In this document: one piece after another, positions 15,908 to 25,034 of the stretch
Numbering within the stretch: the first letter of the stretch is position 1
Layout: every line of letters begins with the position of its first letter
Source: JBMNTP01 sp050945795
Lineage (GTDB): Bacteria; Bacillota; Clostridia; Christensenellales; MGBC116941
NCBI GenBank assembly: GCA_050945795.1
Contig: JBMNTP010000012.1
Location: 1 to 48,705, forward strand
Length of the DNA: 48,705 bases
Reading direction: 5' to 3'
Notes under the pieces: model-generated
Database searches by the model: none
Told to the model about the DNA's origin: nothing
Seen by the model: only the letters and a program-made list of their open reading frames with translations
Position numbers and translations under genes: made by a program

Positions 15908-17551
15908 TTATTTCAATACCGCCCCGCTATCGGCCGAGCCGACCATTCCAGCGTAGCGCTTCATATATCCTTTAAGCTCCGAGGCTTGCTTAAGCGGCAT
16001 CTGTCGCCTGCGGTTTTCCAGTTCGCTTTGAGAAACATTGAGATTGATTTTCAAAGCGTCTATATCTACCGAAATCGAATCGCCATCCTTTATATAAGCG
16101 ATAGTTCCGCCTCTCGCCGCTTCCGGAGATATATGCCCTATCGCGGCACCTCTTGTAGCGCCGGAAAAGCGCCCGTCCGTTATAAGCGCAACCTGCGAAT
16201 CCAGTCCCATGCCGGCTATTGCCGATGTAGGGGATAGCATCTCACGCATACCCGGCCCGCCGGACGGGCCTTCATAGCGTATAACCACTACATCGCCCGG
16301 CTTTATGCCGCCGGCGTATATCTCCTCTACAGCCGCCTCCTCACCGTCAAAAATCCGCGCGCTGCCGGTAAACTTAAGCATATCCGGCGATACCGCGCTG
16401 CGTTTTACAACCGCTCCGTCCGGCGCGAGGTTTCCAAAAAGCACCGCCAGTCCGCCTGTTTTGGAATACGGCTGTTCTACGCTGCGTATAACCTCGCCGT
16501 CCGCCTCTATACCATGCACATTTTCCGCTACCGTCCGTCCGCTTACCGTAGGCAAATCCCCGTTTATCAGCCCCGCTTTTAAAAGCGTGTTCATTACGGC
16601 GTATATGCCGCCGGCAGCGTTAAGGTCTTCAAGGTGATGCGAGCCGGCGGGAGCAAGACGGCAAAGGTTGGGTGTGCCGCCGCTAACGCTGTTTATCATG
16701 TCCAGATTGAAATCTATGCCCGCTTCAAAGGCTATGGCGGCAAGATGCAGTACTGTGTTTGTAGAGCATCCAAGCGCCATATCAACGGCGAGAGCGTTTT
16801 TAAACGCGTCCTTTGTAAGTATGTCGCTTACGCTTATATTCCTTTTGACAAGCTCCATAACTTTCTCGCCGGTGCGCTTGGCCAGCCTTATACGCTCCGC
16901 CATAACGGCGGGTACTGTGCCGTTGCCCCTAAGCGCCAAACCAATAGCCTCAGTAAGACAGTTCATGGAGTTGGCGGTAAACATGCCGGAGCAAGAGCCG
17001 CAGCCGGGACACGCCGCGTCCTCTATACAGCTAAGCTCAACCTCGTCCATGCCGCCCGCCTTAACCGCCCCTACCGCCTCAAAAACACTGTTTAAGTCCA
17101 TGCCCTTGCCGCTTAGCATAGGCCCGCCGGACACGAATATAGACGGCAAATCCAGCCGCGCCGCCGCCATTAGCATACCCGGCACTACTTTGTCGCAGTT
17201 GGGTATAAACACAAGAGCGTCGAAACAGTGCGCCTTCGCCATGCACTCTATGCTATCGGCTATTATCTCCCGGGTGCAAAGCGAGTAACGCATGCCCTCA
17301 TGCCCCATGGCTATGCCGTCGCAAACGGCTATGGTGTTAAACTCCATAGGCGTTCCTCCCGCCGCTAGCACGCCATCTTTTACCGCCCGCGCGATGGTGT
17401 TTAAATGCACATGCCCCGGCACAACCTCGTTAAAAGAGTTTACTATGCCTATAAGCGGGCGGCTTATCTGCTCATCGGTATATCCGCACGCCTTTAGCAG
17501 CGAGCGATGAGGCGCGCGTTCTGCGCCGGCCTTAACTTTATCAGAAATCAT
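15908..17551 (-). CDS. ilvD: Dihydroxy-acid dehydratase
   Basis: A 547-residue Fe-S dehydratase that makes the 2-oxo acid precursors of valine and isoleucine. Family motifs include NCDKVVPGML with one cluster cysteine, CPGCGSCSGMFTANSM with the others, and the C-terminal TDGRFSGATRG. An AAGGAAGTG site precedes the ATG. It lies in the operon between ilvC and leuA, with 32-33-base gaps. The exposed cluster makes this enzyme class sensitive to superoxide, in keeping with an anaerobic life. Confidence 0.96.
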   Translation of the reverse strand: MISDKVKAGAERAPHRSLLKACGYTDEQISRPLIGIVNSFNEVVPGHVHLNTIARAVKDGVLAAGGTPMEFNTIAVCDGIAMGHEGMRYSLCTREIIADSIECMAKAHCFDALVFIPNCDKVVPGMLMAAARLDLPSIFVSGGPMLSGKGMDLNSVFEAVGAVKAGGMDEVELSCIEDAACPGCGSCSGMFTANSMNCLTEAIGLALRGNGTVPAVMAERIRLAKRTGEKVMELVKRNISVSDILTKDAFKNALAVDMALGCSTNTVLHLAAIAFEAGIDFNLDMINSVSGGTPNLCRLAPAGSHHLEDLNAAGGIYAVMNTLLKAGLINGDLPTVSGRTVAENVHGIEADGEVIRSVEQPYSKTGGLAVLFGNLAPDGAVVKRSAVSPDMLKFTGSARIFDGEEAAVEEIYAGGIKPGDVVVIRYEGPSGGPGMREMLSPTSAIAGMGLDSQVALITDGRFSGATRGAAIGHISPEAARGGTIAYIKDGDSISVDIDALKINLNVSQSELENRRRQMPLKQASELKGYMKRYAGMVGSADSGAVLK

Positions 17552-17584
17552 CTGTACACTTCCTTAATACGTCTGCTCGCGCAG

Positions 17585-18577
17585 TTATTTTTTCTTCCAG
17601 CTCATCTTTGAGCGCAGCTCGGCTCCCGTCGTTTCCAAAAGGCTTTCCTGCGCCATTTTACGCATTGCCCTAAAGCTGGGACGGCCGGCCTGGTTTTCGA
17701 GTATCCATTTGCGTGCGAAAGTGCCGTCTTGAACCTCTTTAAGCATCTTTCGCATTTCTTTTTTGGTTTCATCTGTTATTATGCGGCTGCCCGAAACATA
17801 GTCTCCGTATTCGGCTGTATCGCTTATCGAATAACGCATAAACGAAAGGCCACCCTCAACCGCTAAGTCGATTATAAGTTTCATCTCATGCAGGCACTCG
17901 AAATACGCGCTCTCGGGCTGATATCCCGCCTCAACAAGCGTGTCGAATCCGGCTTTCATAAGCGCGCTGACGCCGCCGCACAGCACCGCCTGCTCTCCGA
18001 AAAGGTCTGTCTCCGTCTCCTCGCGAAAAGTAGTTTCAAGCACTCCCGCGCGCGCCCCGCCTATTCCGGCCGCGTAAGCGAGCGCTGTTTCCATGGCCTT
18101 GCCGTCGGCGTCCTTTTCAACGGCTACAAGGCAGGGTACGCCGCGCCCCTCCTGATACTGCCTGCGCACTGTATGGCCGGGGCCTTTGGGCGCTATCATT
18201 ATAACATTGACGCCTTCAGGAGGCACGATCTGTCCAAAATGTATGTTGAAGCCGTGCGCGAAGGCCAGCGTCATGCCCGGCTTAAGCGCGTGCTTTATGT
18301 CTTTTTCGTACAGCGCCGCCTGCGTCTCGTCGTTTACAAGCAGCATAACGATATCCGCCTTAGAAACGGCGTCAGAAGTCAACATAACCTCAAATCCCGC
18401 CTCTTTAGCATCCGCCGCCGACTTTGAGCCTTCATACAGGCCAACGATAACATTAACCCCGCTGTCTCTAAGGTTAAGCGCATGCGCATGCCCCTGGCTG
18501 CCATACCCTATAACTGCAACGGTCTTGCCCTCTAGTACAGAAAGATTACAATCCTTTTCATAATACATTTTAGCCAT
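17585..18577 (-). CDS. ilvC: Ketol-acid reductoisomerase
   Basis: A 330-residue class I enzyme that isomerises and reduces acetolactate and acetohydroxybutyrate. The nucleotide site is GYGSQGHAHALNLRDSGV, and the beta2-alphaB loop that sets cofactor choice reads GLYEGSKS. The usual phosphate-binding arginine of the loop is a tyrosine and there is an acidic residue, so use of NADH cannot be excluded. The metal site is in the C-terminal half (DLFGEQAVLCGG and YFECLHEMKLIIDL). AGGAGG lies 9 bases before the ATG. It starts 1 base after the ilvN stop, so the two are coupled. Confidence 0.97.
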   Translation of the reverse strand: MAKMYYEKDCNLSVLEGKTVAVIGYGSQGHAHALNLRDSGVNVIVGLYEGSKSAADAKEAGFEVMLTSDAVSKADIVMLLVNDETQAALYEKDIKHALKPGMTLAFAHGFNIHFGQIVPPEGVNVIMIAPKGPGHTVRRQYQEGRGVPCLVAVEKDADGKAMETALAYAAGIGGARAGVLETTFREETETDLFGEQAVLCGGVSALMKAGFDTLVEAGYQPESAYFECLHEMKLIIDLAVEGGLSFMRYSISDTAEYGDYVSGSRIITDETKKEMRKMLKEVQDGTFARKWILENQAGRPSFRAMRKMAQESLLETTGAELRSKMSWKKK

Positions 18578-18578
18578 T

Positions 18579-19100
18579 TTAATTTTCCTCCAATTTGTTT
18601 TTTCTTTTTAAAATATAGTCGCCCCTGCCGATAGCCGTAATACCGGTGCGGCAAAGTTCGCTTATACCATAAGGCTTTAAGTATTCCACAAAAGCGTCAA
18701 GCTTGCTTCTCTCGCCTGTTATCTCCACCGTAAGCGACGCCGGCTCCATATCCACAACCTTAGCCCTAAACACCGATACCGCCTCCATAATGCGGCTTCT
18801 CTCCTCATGCCCCACCGCCACCTTAACGAGCAGCAGCTCCCGCAGCACCGTCCTGCCTTGTTCCATATGCTCGACAACTATGGTATCGTGCAGTTTTTCC
18901 AGCTGCTTTGTTATCTGTTCCTTTAGGTAATCGTCTCCTGTCGCTGTTATTGTAATGCGCGACACCTTGGGATTTTCCGTTTCGCCTACCGACAGGCTGT
19001 CTATGTTAAAACCCCTTCTTGAAAATAGCGCCGTAACCCTTGTAAGCACGCCCGCCTCGTTGTTAACGAGCATCGATAAAACGAAAGTTTTGCCCTGCAA
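18579..19100 (-). CDS. ilvN: Acetolactate synthase regulatory subunit
   Basis: A 173-residue small subunit with an N-terminal ACT domain (about residues 4-78, LVNNEAGVLTRVTALFSRRGFNI) and the ALS_ss_C domain behind it. It binds valine and controls the IlvB catalytic subunit. The start is TTG at 19100, supported by a GGGGGTGA site 6 bases upstream and by the normal family N-terminus. It begins 6 bases after ilvB. Confidence 0.95.
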   Translation of the reverse strand: MQGKTFVLSMLVNNEAGVLTRVTALFSRRGFNIDSLSVGETENPKVSRITITATGDDYLKEQITKQLEKLHDTIVVEHMEQGRTVLRELLLVKVAVGHEERSRIMEAVSVFRAKVVDMEPASLTVEITGERSKLDAFVEYLKPYGISELCRTGITAIGRGDYILKRKNKLEEN

Positions 19101-19106
19101 AAGCCC

Positions 19107-20762
<1,656 letters not shown>

Positions 20763-20784
20763 TTGAGCCATCCTCCTTGATTAG

Positions 20785-20819
20785 AAATAAAAAGGAGCCT
20801 GGGCGTTTGCCCCGGCTCC
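20785..20819 (-). terminator. Second attenuator terminator of the ilv-leu operon
   Basis: On the minus strand, GGAGCC+GGGG and CCC+GGCTCC (20794-20819) form a hairpin followed by TTTTTATTT, ending 14 bases before the ilvB ribosome site. The end of leader peptide 2 carries GGCTCCTGG, which can pair over 9 bases (one G-U) with CCGGGAGCC of the terminator's 5' side, giving a mutually exclusive antiterminator. Confidence 0.88.
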
Positions 20820-20837
20820 CGGTATGGCCTAAACGGC

Positions 20838-20945
20838 CTAGAAACCAGGAGCCCTCCCGATAATAAGTACGACAATAAGGCTGGCTAGGACCAGCAGAAT
20901 AATGTCAATAAGAGCTATTTTGTTGTAAGCAGTCAAGTTTGTCAT
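20838..20945 (-). CDS. ilv leader peptide 2 (attenuator peptide)
   Basis: A 35-residue peptide starting MTNLTAYNK and continuing with a dense run of branched-chain residues, 7 Ile, 7 Leu and 3 Val, with IILLVLASLIVVLII as its core. An AGGAG site lies 9-10 bases upstream of the ATG. The stop lies 19 bases before the terminator stem begins. When Ile, Leu or Val tRNAs are uncharged, ribosomes would stall in the core and free the antiterminator sequence. Isoleucine codons are 5 ATT, 1 ATC and 1 ATA. A tiny membrane peptide is an alternative, but promoter, position and terminator argue for attenuation. Confidence 0.85.
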   Translation of the reverse strand: MTNLTAYNKIALIDIILLVLASLIVVLIIGRAPGF

Positions 20946-20960
20946 TTCAATGATTCTCCT

Positions 20961-20998
20961 AAAAAAATAAACCCTGCGGTGTATTGCACCACAGGGTT
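20961..20998 (-). terminator. First attenuator terminator of the ilv-leu operon
   Basis: AACCCTGTGGTG and CACCGCAGGGTT (20970-20998) form a 12-bp stem with one mismatch and a 5-base loop, followed on the minus strand by TTATTTTTTT. It lies between leader peptides 1 and 2. Its competing antiterminator is less obvious than for the second; weak pairing of ATTGGT in leader 1 with GCCGAT just before the stem is one candidate. Confidence 0.88.
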
Positions 20999-21010
20999 AT
21001 CGGCAAAAAA

Positions 21011-21133
21011 CTATGCGCGACTTCTCCCGTTTCCAAGCAAACACCAATCGGCACTACCGACTAGGACTAGCCCAATAAGGACTATGCCGATAATGCTGAT
21101 AATGACTATGAGGCTTGAAAACAAGTTAGTCAT
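21011..21133 (-). CDS. ilv leader peptide 1 (attenuator peptide)
   Basis: A 40-residue peptide starting MTNLFSS, followed by LIVIISIIGIVLIGLVLV, with 7 Ile, 7 Leu and 5 Val in all. GGAG sits 6 bases before the ATG, and the transcription start is predicted about 20 bases upstream. Its first four residues and opening bases match leader peptide 2 (ATGACNAACTTG), which suggests a duplicated attenuator unit. The tail WCLLGNGRSRA is different. The stop is followed by the first terminator hairpin within 12 bases. Confidence 0.85.
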   Translation of the reverse strand: MTNLFSSLIVIISIIGIVLIGLVLVGSADWCLLGNGRSRA

Positions 21134-21160
21134 AAAAACTCCGTTCAAAATGTTTTGTTA

Positions 21161-21189
21161 ATAGTACCACGCTCGCCGCCGTTTGTAAA
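21161..21189 (-). promoter_or_regulatory. Promoter of the ilv-leu operon
   Basis: TTTACA (21184-21189), a 17-base spacer and TACTAT (21161-21166) on the minus strand. Transcription should start near 21154, about 20 bases before leader peptide 1. No T-box sequence was recognised between here and ilvB. Confidence 0.8.
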
Positions 21190-21219
21190 GCTTAAAACAA
21201 ATTATCCGGCCGGAAAAAT

Positions 21220-22410
21220 TTAGAGCGCCGGCGCCTCGCTTAAATATCTGAGTATGCCGCTTACCATACCTAGCACCATTTTATCTTGATATGCAGCATC
21301 AGAAAGCCGCGCTTCTTCATCTTCGTTGGATAAATATCCTATTTTAAGTATGCATACCGGCTGCTCCGACCAGTTTATAATAGCCTTATCGTTTCTCTGG
21401 CTGATACCAAGGCTTTTCGCTCCGGTGCTTTTAAGCGTTTCTTCAAGCAGCGACTGCGCCATAATTCGGCTTTGCTCCTGCAAGGCCGCCTCAATATACC
21501 CGGACGCCGCCGGCGAAATGACGTACATGCCATTATCACCTTTGTCATTGCTTTCAGATACCTGAATCGATATAAGCGCGTCGGCTTCGGCATTGGCGGC
21601 CGCCTTTGCTCTTTCAGTCTCGCTTATAGACGCATCCTCGTCCTGCCTTGTCAATACCACCTGCGCCCCCAGCGACTCTAGCTTAGCCTTAAGCTTAAGC
21701 GCGATTTCGAGCGTCAGCTCATGCTCTAAAACCCCCGACGCCCCCTTAGCGCCTACAAACGCCTTACGGCTTGTCTCGGACGCGCCCGGCCCAATAGGCT
21801 CTGTCTCAGCGTTGGCTTTAGCCTGCCGCCCCGGGTCAACGGCAATTACATAACCGTCTAGCCGCGTCAGCTTTGGCCGCGGCTGATCAGGCTCGGCATC
21901 TGTGTCGCCGCCTGTGTTTTCACCCGTTTCACCATTTTCACCCGTTTCGCCATTTTCGCCTTCTGTCTGCTCTCCGGCCCCGTTTAGGGAAGTTAGCGCC
22001 GTTTCAAGCGCCTCTATTGTGGCGGCTCCGGCGATACCGTCCGCCTCAATGCCGCATGCTTTTTGAAAATCCTTTACCGCCTGCTCTGTAACCGTGCCAA
22101 AATACTGCGTAGTGCTCTCCTGCTTTAGATAACCTAGCTTTTTAAGCGCATCTTGCAGCGTTTTTACCGCCGGCTTTTCATCCTTAAGCTTAAGTGGTAG
22201 ATTGGCATCATCTATGCCCAAATCTACCGGTTCCGGCGGCGGCGTAGGTGAAGGCGTAGCTTCAGGCGTCGGCTCCGGCTGCCCTTGTGATGGGTCAGGC
22301 GAAGCGCCGCTTTCCTTAGGCCCCGGCTTGCCGCCGCACGCAGAAAACGCCATAACGATTAAAATCAGCGCCAGCGCCATAGCGGCAATTCTGGCAAACC
22401 TTGTCCCCAT
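21220..22410 (-). CDS. Lipoprotein with peptidoglycan-binding domain and degenerate amidase_3 domain
   Basis: A 396-residue predicted lipoprotein. The ATG at 22410 has GGAGAGGAAG 7 bases upstream and gives a compact signal ending in the lipobox AFSAC; an ATG at 22467 would add 19 residues. A Pro/Ser/Glu linker follows, then a PG_binding_1 domain (LKTLQDALKKLGYL to GIAGAATIEAL), repeats of GENGET, and an N-acetylmuramoyl-L-alanine amidase fold. In that fold the zinc histidine of DPGHGG is Arg195 (VDPGRQ), the zinc histidine of SIHAN is Gln283 (SIQVS) and the catalytic Glu of VELGFLSN is Lys356 (LKIGYLSN). Only Glu229 remains. It is thus probably not a hydrolase but a wall-binding or regulatory protein. 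It could have been annotated as an amidase by homology alone. Confidence 0.85.
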   Translation of the reverse strand: MGTRFARIAAMALALILIVMAFSACGGKPGPKESGASPDPSQGQPEPTPEATPSPTPPPEPVDLGIDDANLPLKLKDEKPAVKTLQDALKKLGYLKQESTTQYFGTVTEQAVKDFQKACGIEADGIAGAATIEALETALTSLNGAGEQTEGENGETGENGETGENTGGDTDAEPDQPRPKLTRLDGYVIAVDPGRQAKANAETEPIGPGASETSRKAFVGAKGASGVLEHELTLEIALKLKAKLESLGAQVVLTRQDEDASISETERAKAAANAEADALISIQVSESNDKGDNGMYVISPAASGYIEAALQEQSRIMAQSLLEETLKSTGAKSLGISQRNDKAIINWSEQPVCILKIGYLSNEDEEARLSDAAYQDKMVLGMVSGILRYLSEAPAL

Positions 22411-22498
22411 AAGCACACTTCCTCTCCGATTTCCTTGTGAGAGCCGGCTGTCCGGCTTTTTAGGCATATGTAAAAGTTCCTATGCATTTGTTACAAAA

Positions 22499-22903
22499 TC
22501 ACTTTGCCAGCGCCTCGTTTATCTTCTCTATAGTCGCCGAGCCTACAATGCCGTCGTCAAGCAATCCATTGTCGAGTTGAAACTTCTTAACAGCGGCCAG
22601 CGTGCCTGCCCCGAAAAATCCGTTGGGCTCGCTTTCAAGATATCCGAGTTTTACCAGCGCCTCCTGCATCATCTTAATCGAGTCGCTTTTTTGAGTTTCT
22701 TTTAGCGGCAGCTGATCCGCCGGTATCTCCAGCACCATAGGAGGTTCCGGAGTAGGCGTAGGAGCCGGAGTAGGCGTTGCTGTTACTTCAGGCGACGGGC
22801 TGGGCGACGCTTTATCGTCGCCGCCTGAGCAGCCGGTTAATACTCCTGCTATAACAGCTACTGTTAATATCAATGCTAAACCTAGCTTAAATTTCATTTT
22901 CAT
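22499..22903 (-). CDS. Peptidoglycan-binding lipoprotein
   Basis: A small lipoprotein of 134 residues from the ATG at 22903; other ATGs at 22897, 22909 and 22924 are possible, and an AAGAGGT site favours 22903-22909. It has a signal peptide with lipobox LTGC, then a linker of Ser-Pro and Thr-Pro repeats, then one PG_binding_1 domain (IKMMQEALVKLGYL to GIVGSATIEKINEAL). The design repeats the N-terminal half of the next gene downstream, which it precedes by 88 bases on the same strand. It probably anchors in the membrane and contacts the cell wall. No enzymatic domain is present. Confidence 0.88.
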   Translation of the reverse strand: MKMKFKLGLALILTVAVIAGVLTGCSGGDDKASPSPSPEVTATPTPAPTPTPEPPMVLEIPADQLPLKETQKSDSIKMMQEALVKLGYLESEPNGFFGAGTLAAVKKFQLDNGLLDDGIVGSATIEKINEALAK

Positions 22904-23044
22904 AATCATTTTACCTCTTGACATTTATAAACCAAACAACATTATGCGTTTTAATCTATATAGAATTATAACACTATTCTTAATATTTAATAAGCCGCCT
23001 GTTTTAATGCTTTAATTTTTACACGTTTTTAGCTAACTAAACGT

Positions 23045-23085
23045 AAAAAAGCCGGAGCGGCGGCAATTAAGCAGCTCTCCCCGGC
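23045..23085 (-). terminator. Terminator of the pit-phoU operon
   Basis: On the minus strand an imperfect GC-rich hairpin (GCCGG...CCGGC) is followed by TTTTTTACG. It lies 25 bases after the stop of the PhoU-like gene. Confidence 0.75.
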
Positions 23086-23109
23086 CATATATGCTTTTAG
23101 ATGGCAAGA

Positions 23110-23727
23110 TCAGGTCTTTGTAACTATTATACGGTCAATGCCGTCCGCCACGTCTTCGCAGTCGTCGAGCGCGTCTTCGAGAACTTCATATATCTTTTTC
23201 ATCTTTATTATTTCAATAGGCTCCATGTCGCTGGTGAAAAGGCGATGCATGGCGTTTTGGTATATCTTATCGCCTTCTTCTTCTATGCGGTTTATCTCTA
23301 TTGTATAGTTTTTGAGTCTGTTTCCGTCCTTTTTATGGTTCTTTAGCTCGCTCATAAGCTTAACGAGATTCTCGCAGGCTAAAAGCACCATTTCCGCCAT
23401 CTGACATGCCTCGGGAGTTACGCATTTAACATCCATCATCCATATCTGATTGGCTACAGTATCTATGCTGTCTATAATATCGTCGGTTTCATGCACGATA
23501 TAATATATGTCCTCACGGTCTATGGGAGTAATAAAGGCGTTGTTCAAAAGGCGATACACACCATGAGCATGGCTGTCCGCTTCCTGCTCAATCTTTTTAA
23601 TATCAACTATCCTGCTATGGTCTATCTCTTCAGCATACAGCATTTCCTTAAGAATTTGCGCCGCCTTAAGGCAGTATTCGACTCCGATAACGAAAGCGTC
23701 AAAGTAATTTTTGTCATTTTTAGACAT
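23110..23727 (-). CDS. PhoU-like/DUF47 phosphate transport accessory protein
   Basis: A 205-residue all-helical protein of the DUF47 (TIGR00153) family, distant from PhoU. Such proteins are encoded beside Pit transporters and are thought to regulate phosphate uptake. Recognisable segments are the conserved acidic helices (HETDDIIDSIDTVANQIWM, EDALDDCEDVADGIDRI) that bind metal in PhoU relatives. AGGAGGATACCGTT precedes the ATG. It follows the transporter gene by 23 bases on the same strand, so both are one operon. Confidence 0.93.
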   Translation of the reverse strand: MSKNDKNYFDAFVIGVEYCLKAAQILKEMLYAEEIDHSRIVDIKKIEQEADSHAHGVYRLLNNAFITPIDREDIYYIVHETDDIIDSIDTVANQIWMMDVKCVTPEACQMAEMVLLACENLVKLMSELKNHKKDGNRLKNYTIEINRIEEEGDKIYQNAMHRLFTSDMEPIEIIKMKKIYEVLEDALDDCEDVADGIDRIIVTKT

Positions 23728-23750
23728 AACGGTATCCTCCTGTTACATTG

Positions 23751-24758
23751 CTAGAAAATTAGCTGGAAAATAAGTGCCATAACAAATCCTATAAGCGCGC
23801 AGCCGGGGAAAGTCAAAATCCAGGCCAGTATCATTTCTTTTACTATGCCCCAGTTAACGCTTGATACCCTGCGCGCAGCCGCCGCGCCCATAAGCGCCGC
23901 GCCTTTTGTGTTGGTGGTGCTAAGCGGTATCCCCAGCACCGTCGAGCCTATCATGCAAGCCGACGCCGCCACTTCCGAGCTAAAGCCCTGGTATTTCTCG
24001 AGCCTTACCATATCCATGCCCATCGTTTTTATTATGCGCATACCGCCAATTGAAGTGCCGACAGATATAAGAACCGAGCAGAATATCATCATAAGAAGCA
24101 GCACATTGCCATCGGCAAAAACCTGATCCTGTGTTGTAACTCCGCCGTATACAAGCGCCATGGCCAAAACACCCATAAACTTTTGCCCGTCCTGAGCGCC
24201 GTGGCTAAAAGCCATAGCCGATGCCGAAACAACTTGTCCTACTGAAAAGATTTTATTAGCCTTCGCCCGCTTAACATTGCCAAACGCCTTGCCCACGCCC
24301 AGCGTTACCACATAAGCCGACACGAATCCTAATATAGTCGATATGCCAAGGCCTATAAGCACTTTCTCCCACGCCGCCCAGTTAATAGACGACAAACCGC
24401 CGCTCGCTAGCGCCGCTCCTGTAAGCCCGGCTACCAGCGCATGGCTTTCGCTTGTAGGTATGCCAAAGCGCCAGGCCCCAAGCGCCCATGACACTATCGC
24501 CACTTGAGCCGCCCCTATTATTATAAGGGCCTCGGGTCCCGGCTGTAGCTCTATTATACCGCTTATAGTATTCGCGACGGCTGTTCCCATCGCCATAACG
24601 CCGAGGAAATTAAATACAGCCGCCAGAATTATCGCCCTTCGCGGCGAAAGCACCCGCGTCGAGATAACGGTAGTAATAGCATTAGGAGCGTCTGTCCAGC
24701 CATTGACAAAAATCGACGCGCCAATAAGAATCATAATTAATATCAGCCCAACACTCAT
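23751..24758 (-). CDS. pit: Inorganic phosphate transporter, Pit family
   Basis: A 335-residue polytopic membrane protein that imports phosphate with a cation. The family signatures GWTDAPNAITTVISTRVL near the N-terminus and ASACMIGSTVLGIPLSTTNTKGAALMGAA near the C-terminus are present, with about ten hydrophobic segments. The ATG at 24758 is preferred; a TTG at 24770 lies only 2 bases after the GAGGTG site. A promoter candidate (TTGCTT, 18 bases, TATACT at 24817-24846) lies upstream on the minus strand. It is followed by the PhoU-like partner. Confidence 0.95.
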   Translation of the reverse strand: MSVGLILIMILIGASIFVNGWTDAPNAITTVISTRVLSPRRAIILAAVFNFLGVMAMGTAVANTISGIIELQPGPEALIIIGAAQVAIVSWALGAWRFGIPTSESHALVAGLTGAALASGGLSSINWAAWEKVLIGLGISTILGFVSAYVVTLGVGKAFGNVKRAKANKIFSVGQVVSASAMAFSHGAQDGQKFMGVLAMALVYGGVTTQDQVFADGNVLLLMMIFCSVLISVGTSIGGMRIIKTMGMDMVRLEKYQGFSSEVAASACMIGSTVLGIPLSTTNTKGAALMGAAAARRVSSVNWGIVKEMILAWILTFPGCALIGFVMALIFQLIF

Positions 24759-24816
24759 TGTATGCAACACACCTCAAAAAACAACATATATACACTCAAT
24801 ACAACCAACATCATAG

Positions 24817-24846
24817 AGTATAACATGCGCCATCAGCCTAAGCAAG
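24817..24846 (-). promoter_or_regulatory. Promoter candidate for pit-phoU
   Basis: TTGCTT (24841-24846), 18 bases, TATACT (24817-24822) on the minus strand, about 60 bases before the start codon. No phosphate-control box was identified. Confidence 0.5.
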
Positions 24847-24963
24847 CAGTTGAAACTGTTAGAATTTCACTTGTTTTCTTCGCATTTTAACCTATAATAC
24901 GACTAAATATACACTAGGCCGGTAAAACAGCGACAATTTACTGCTTTATATTATAGAATATAA

Positions 24964-24990
24964 TTGCATTGTGTCTAGATGTGTTATAAT
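24964..24990 (+). promoter_or_regulatory. Promoter of the type IV pilus operon
   Basis: TATAAT (24985-24990) is preceded by TGT, giving an extended -10, with TTGCAT 15 bases upstream. A second candidate (TTGTTT, 16 bases, TATAAT at 24872-24899) lies further upstream. Either could drive pilC onward. Confidence 0.6.
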
Positions 24991-25034
24991 TACCTTGATT
25001 ATGCAGTTTCAATATACGCTGGAGGGGTATAGCT

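Noticed and set aside
20979..21161. 60-codon plus-strand frame opposite the ilv leader
   Set aside because: It lies antisense to the leader peptide and terminator and lacks a ribosome site. The minus-strand reading explains the region better.
24771..25034. Phosphate-starvation (Pho) box between pit and pilC
   Set aside because: No TT(A/C)ACA direct repeats at proper spacing were seen; only sigma-A-like promoters.
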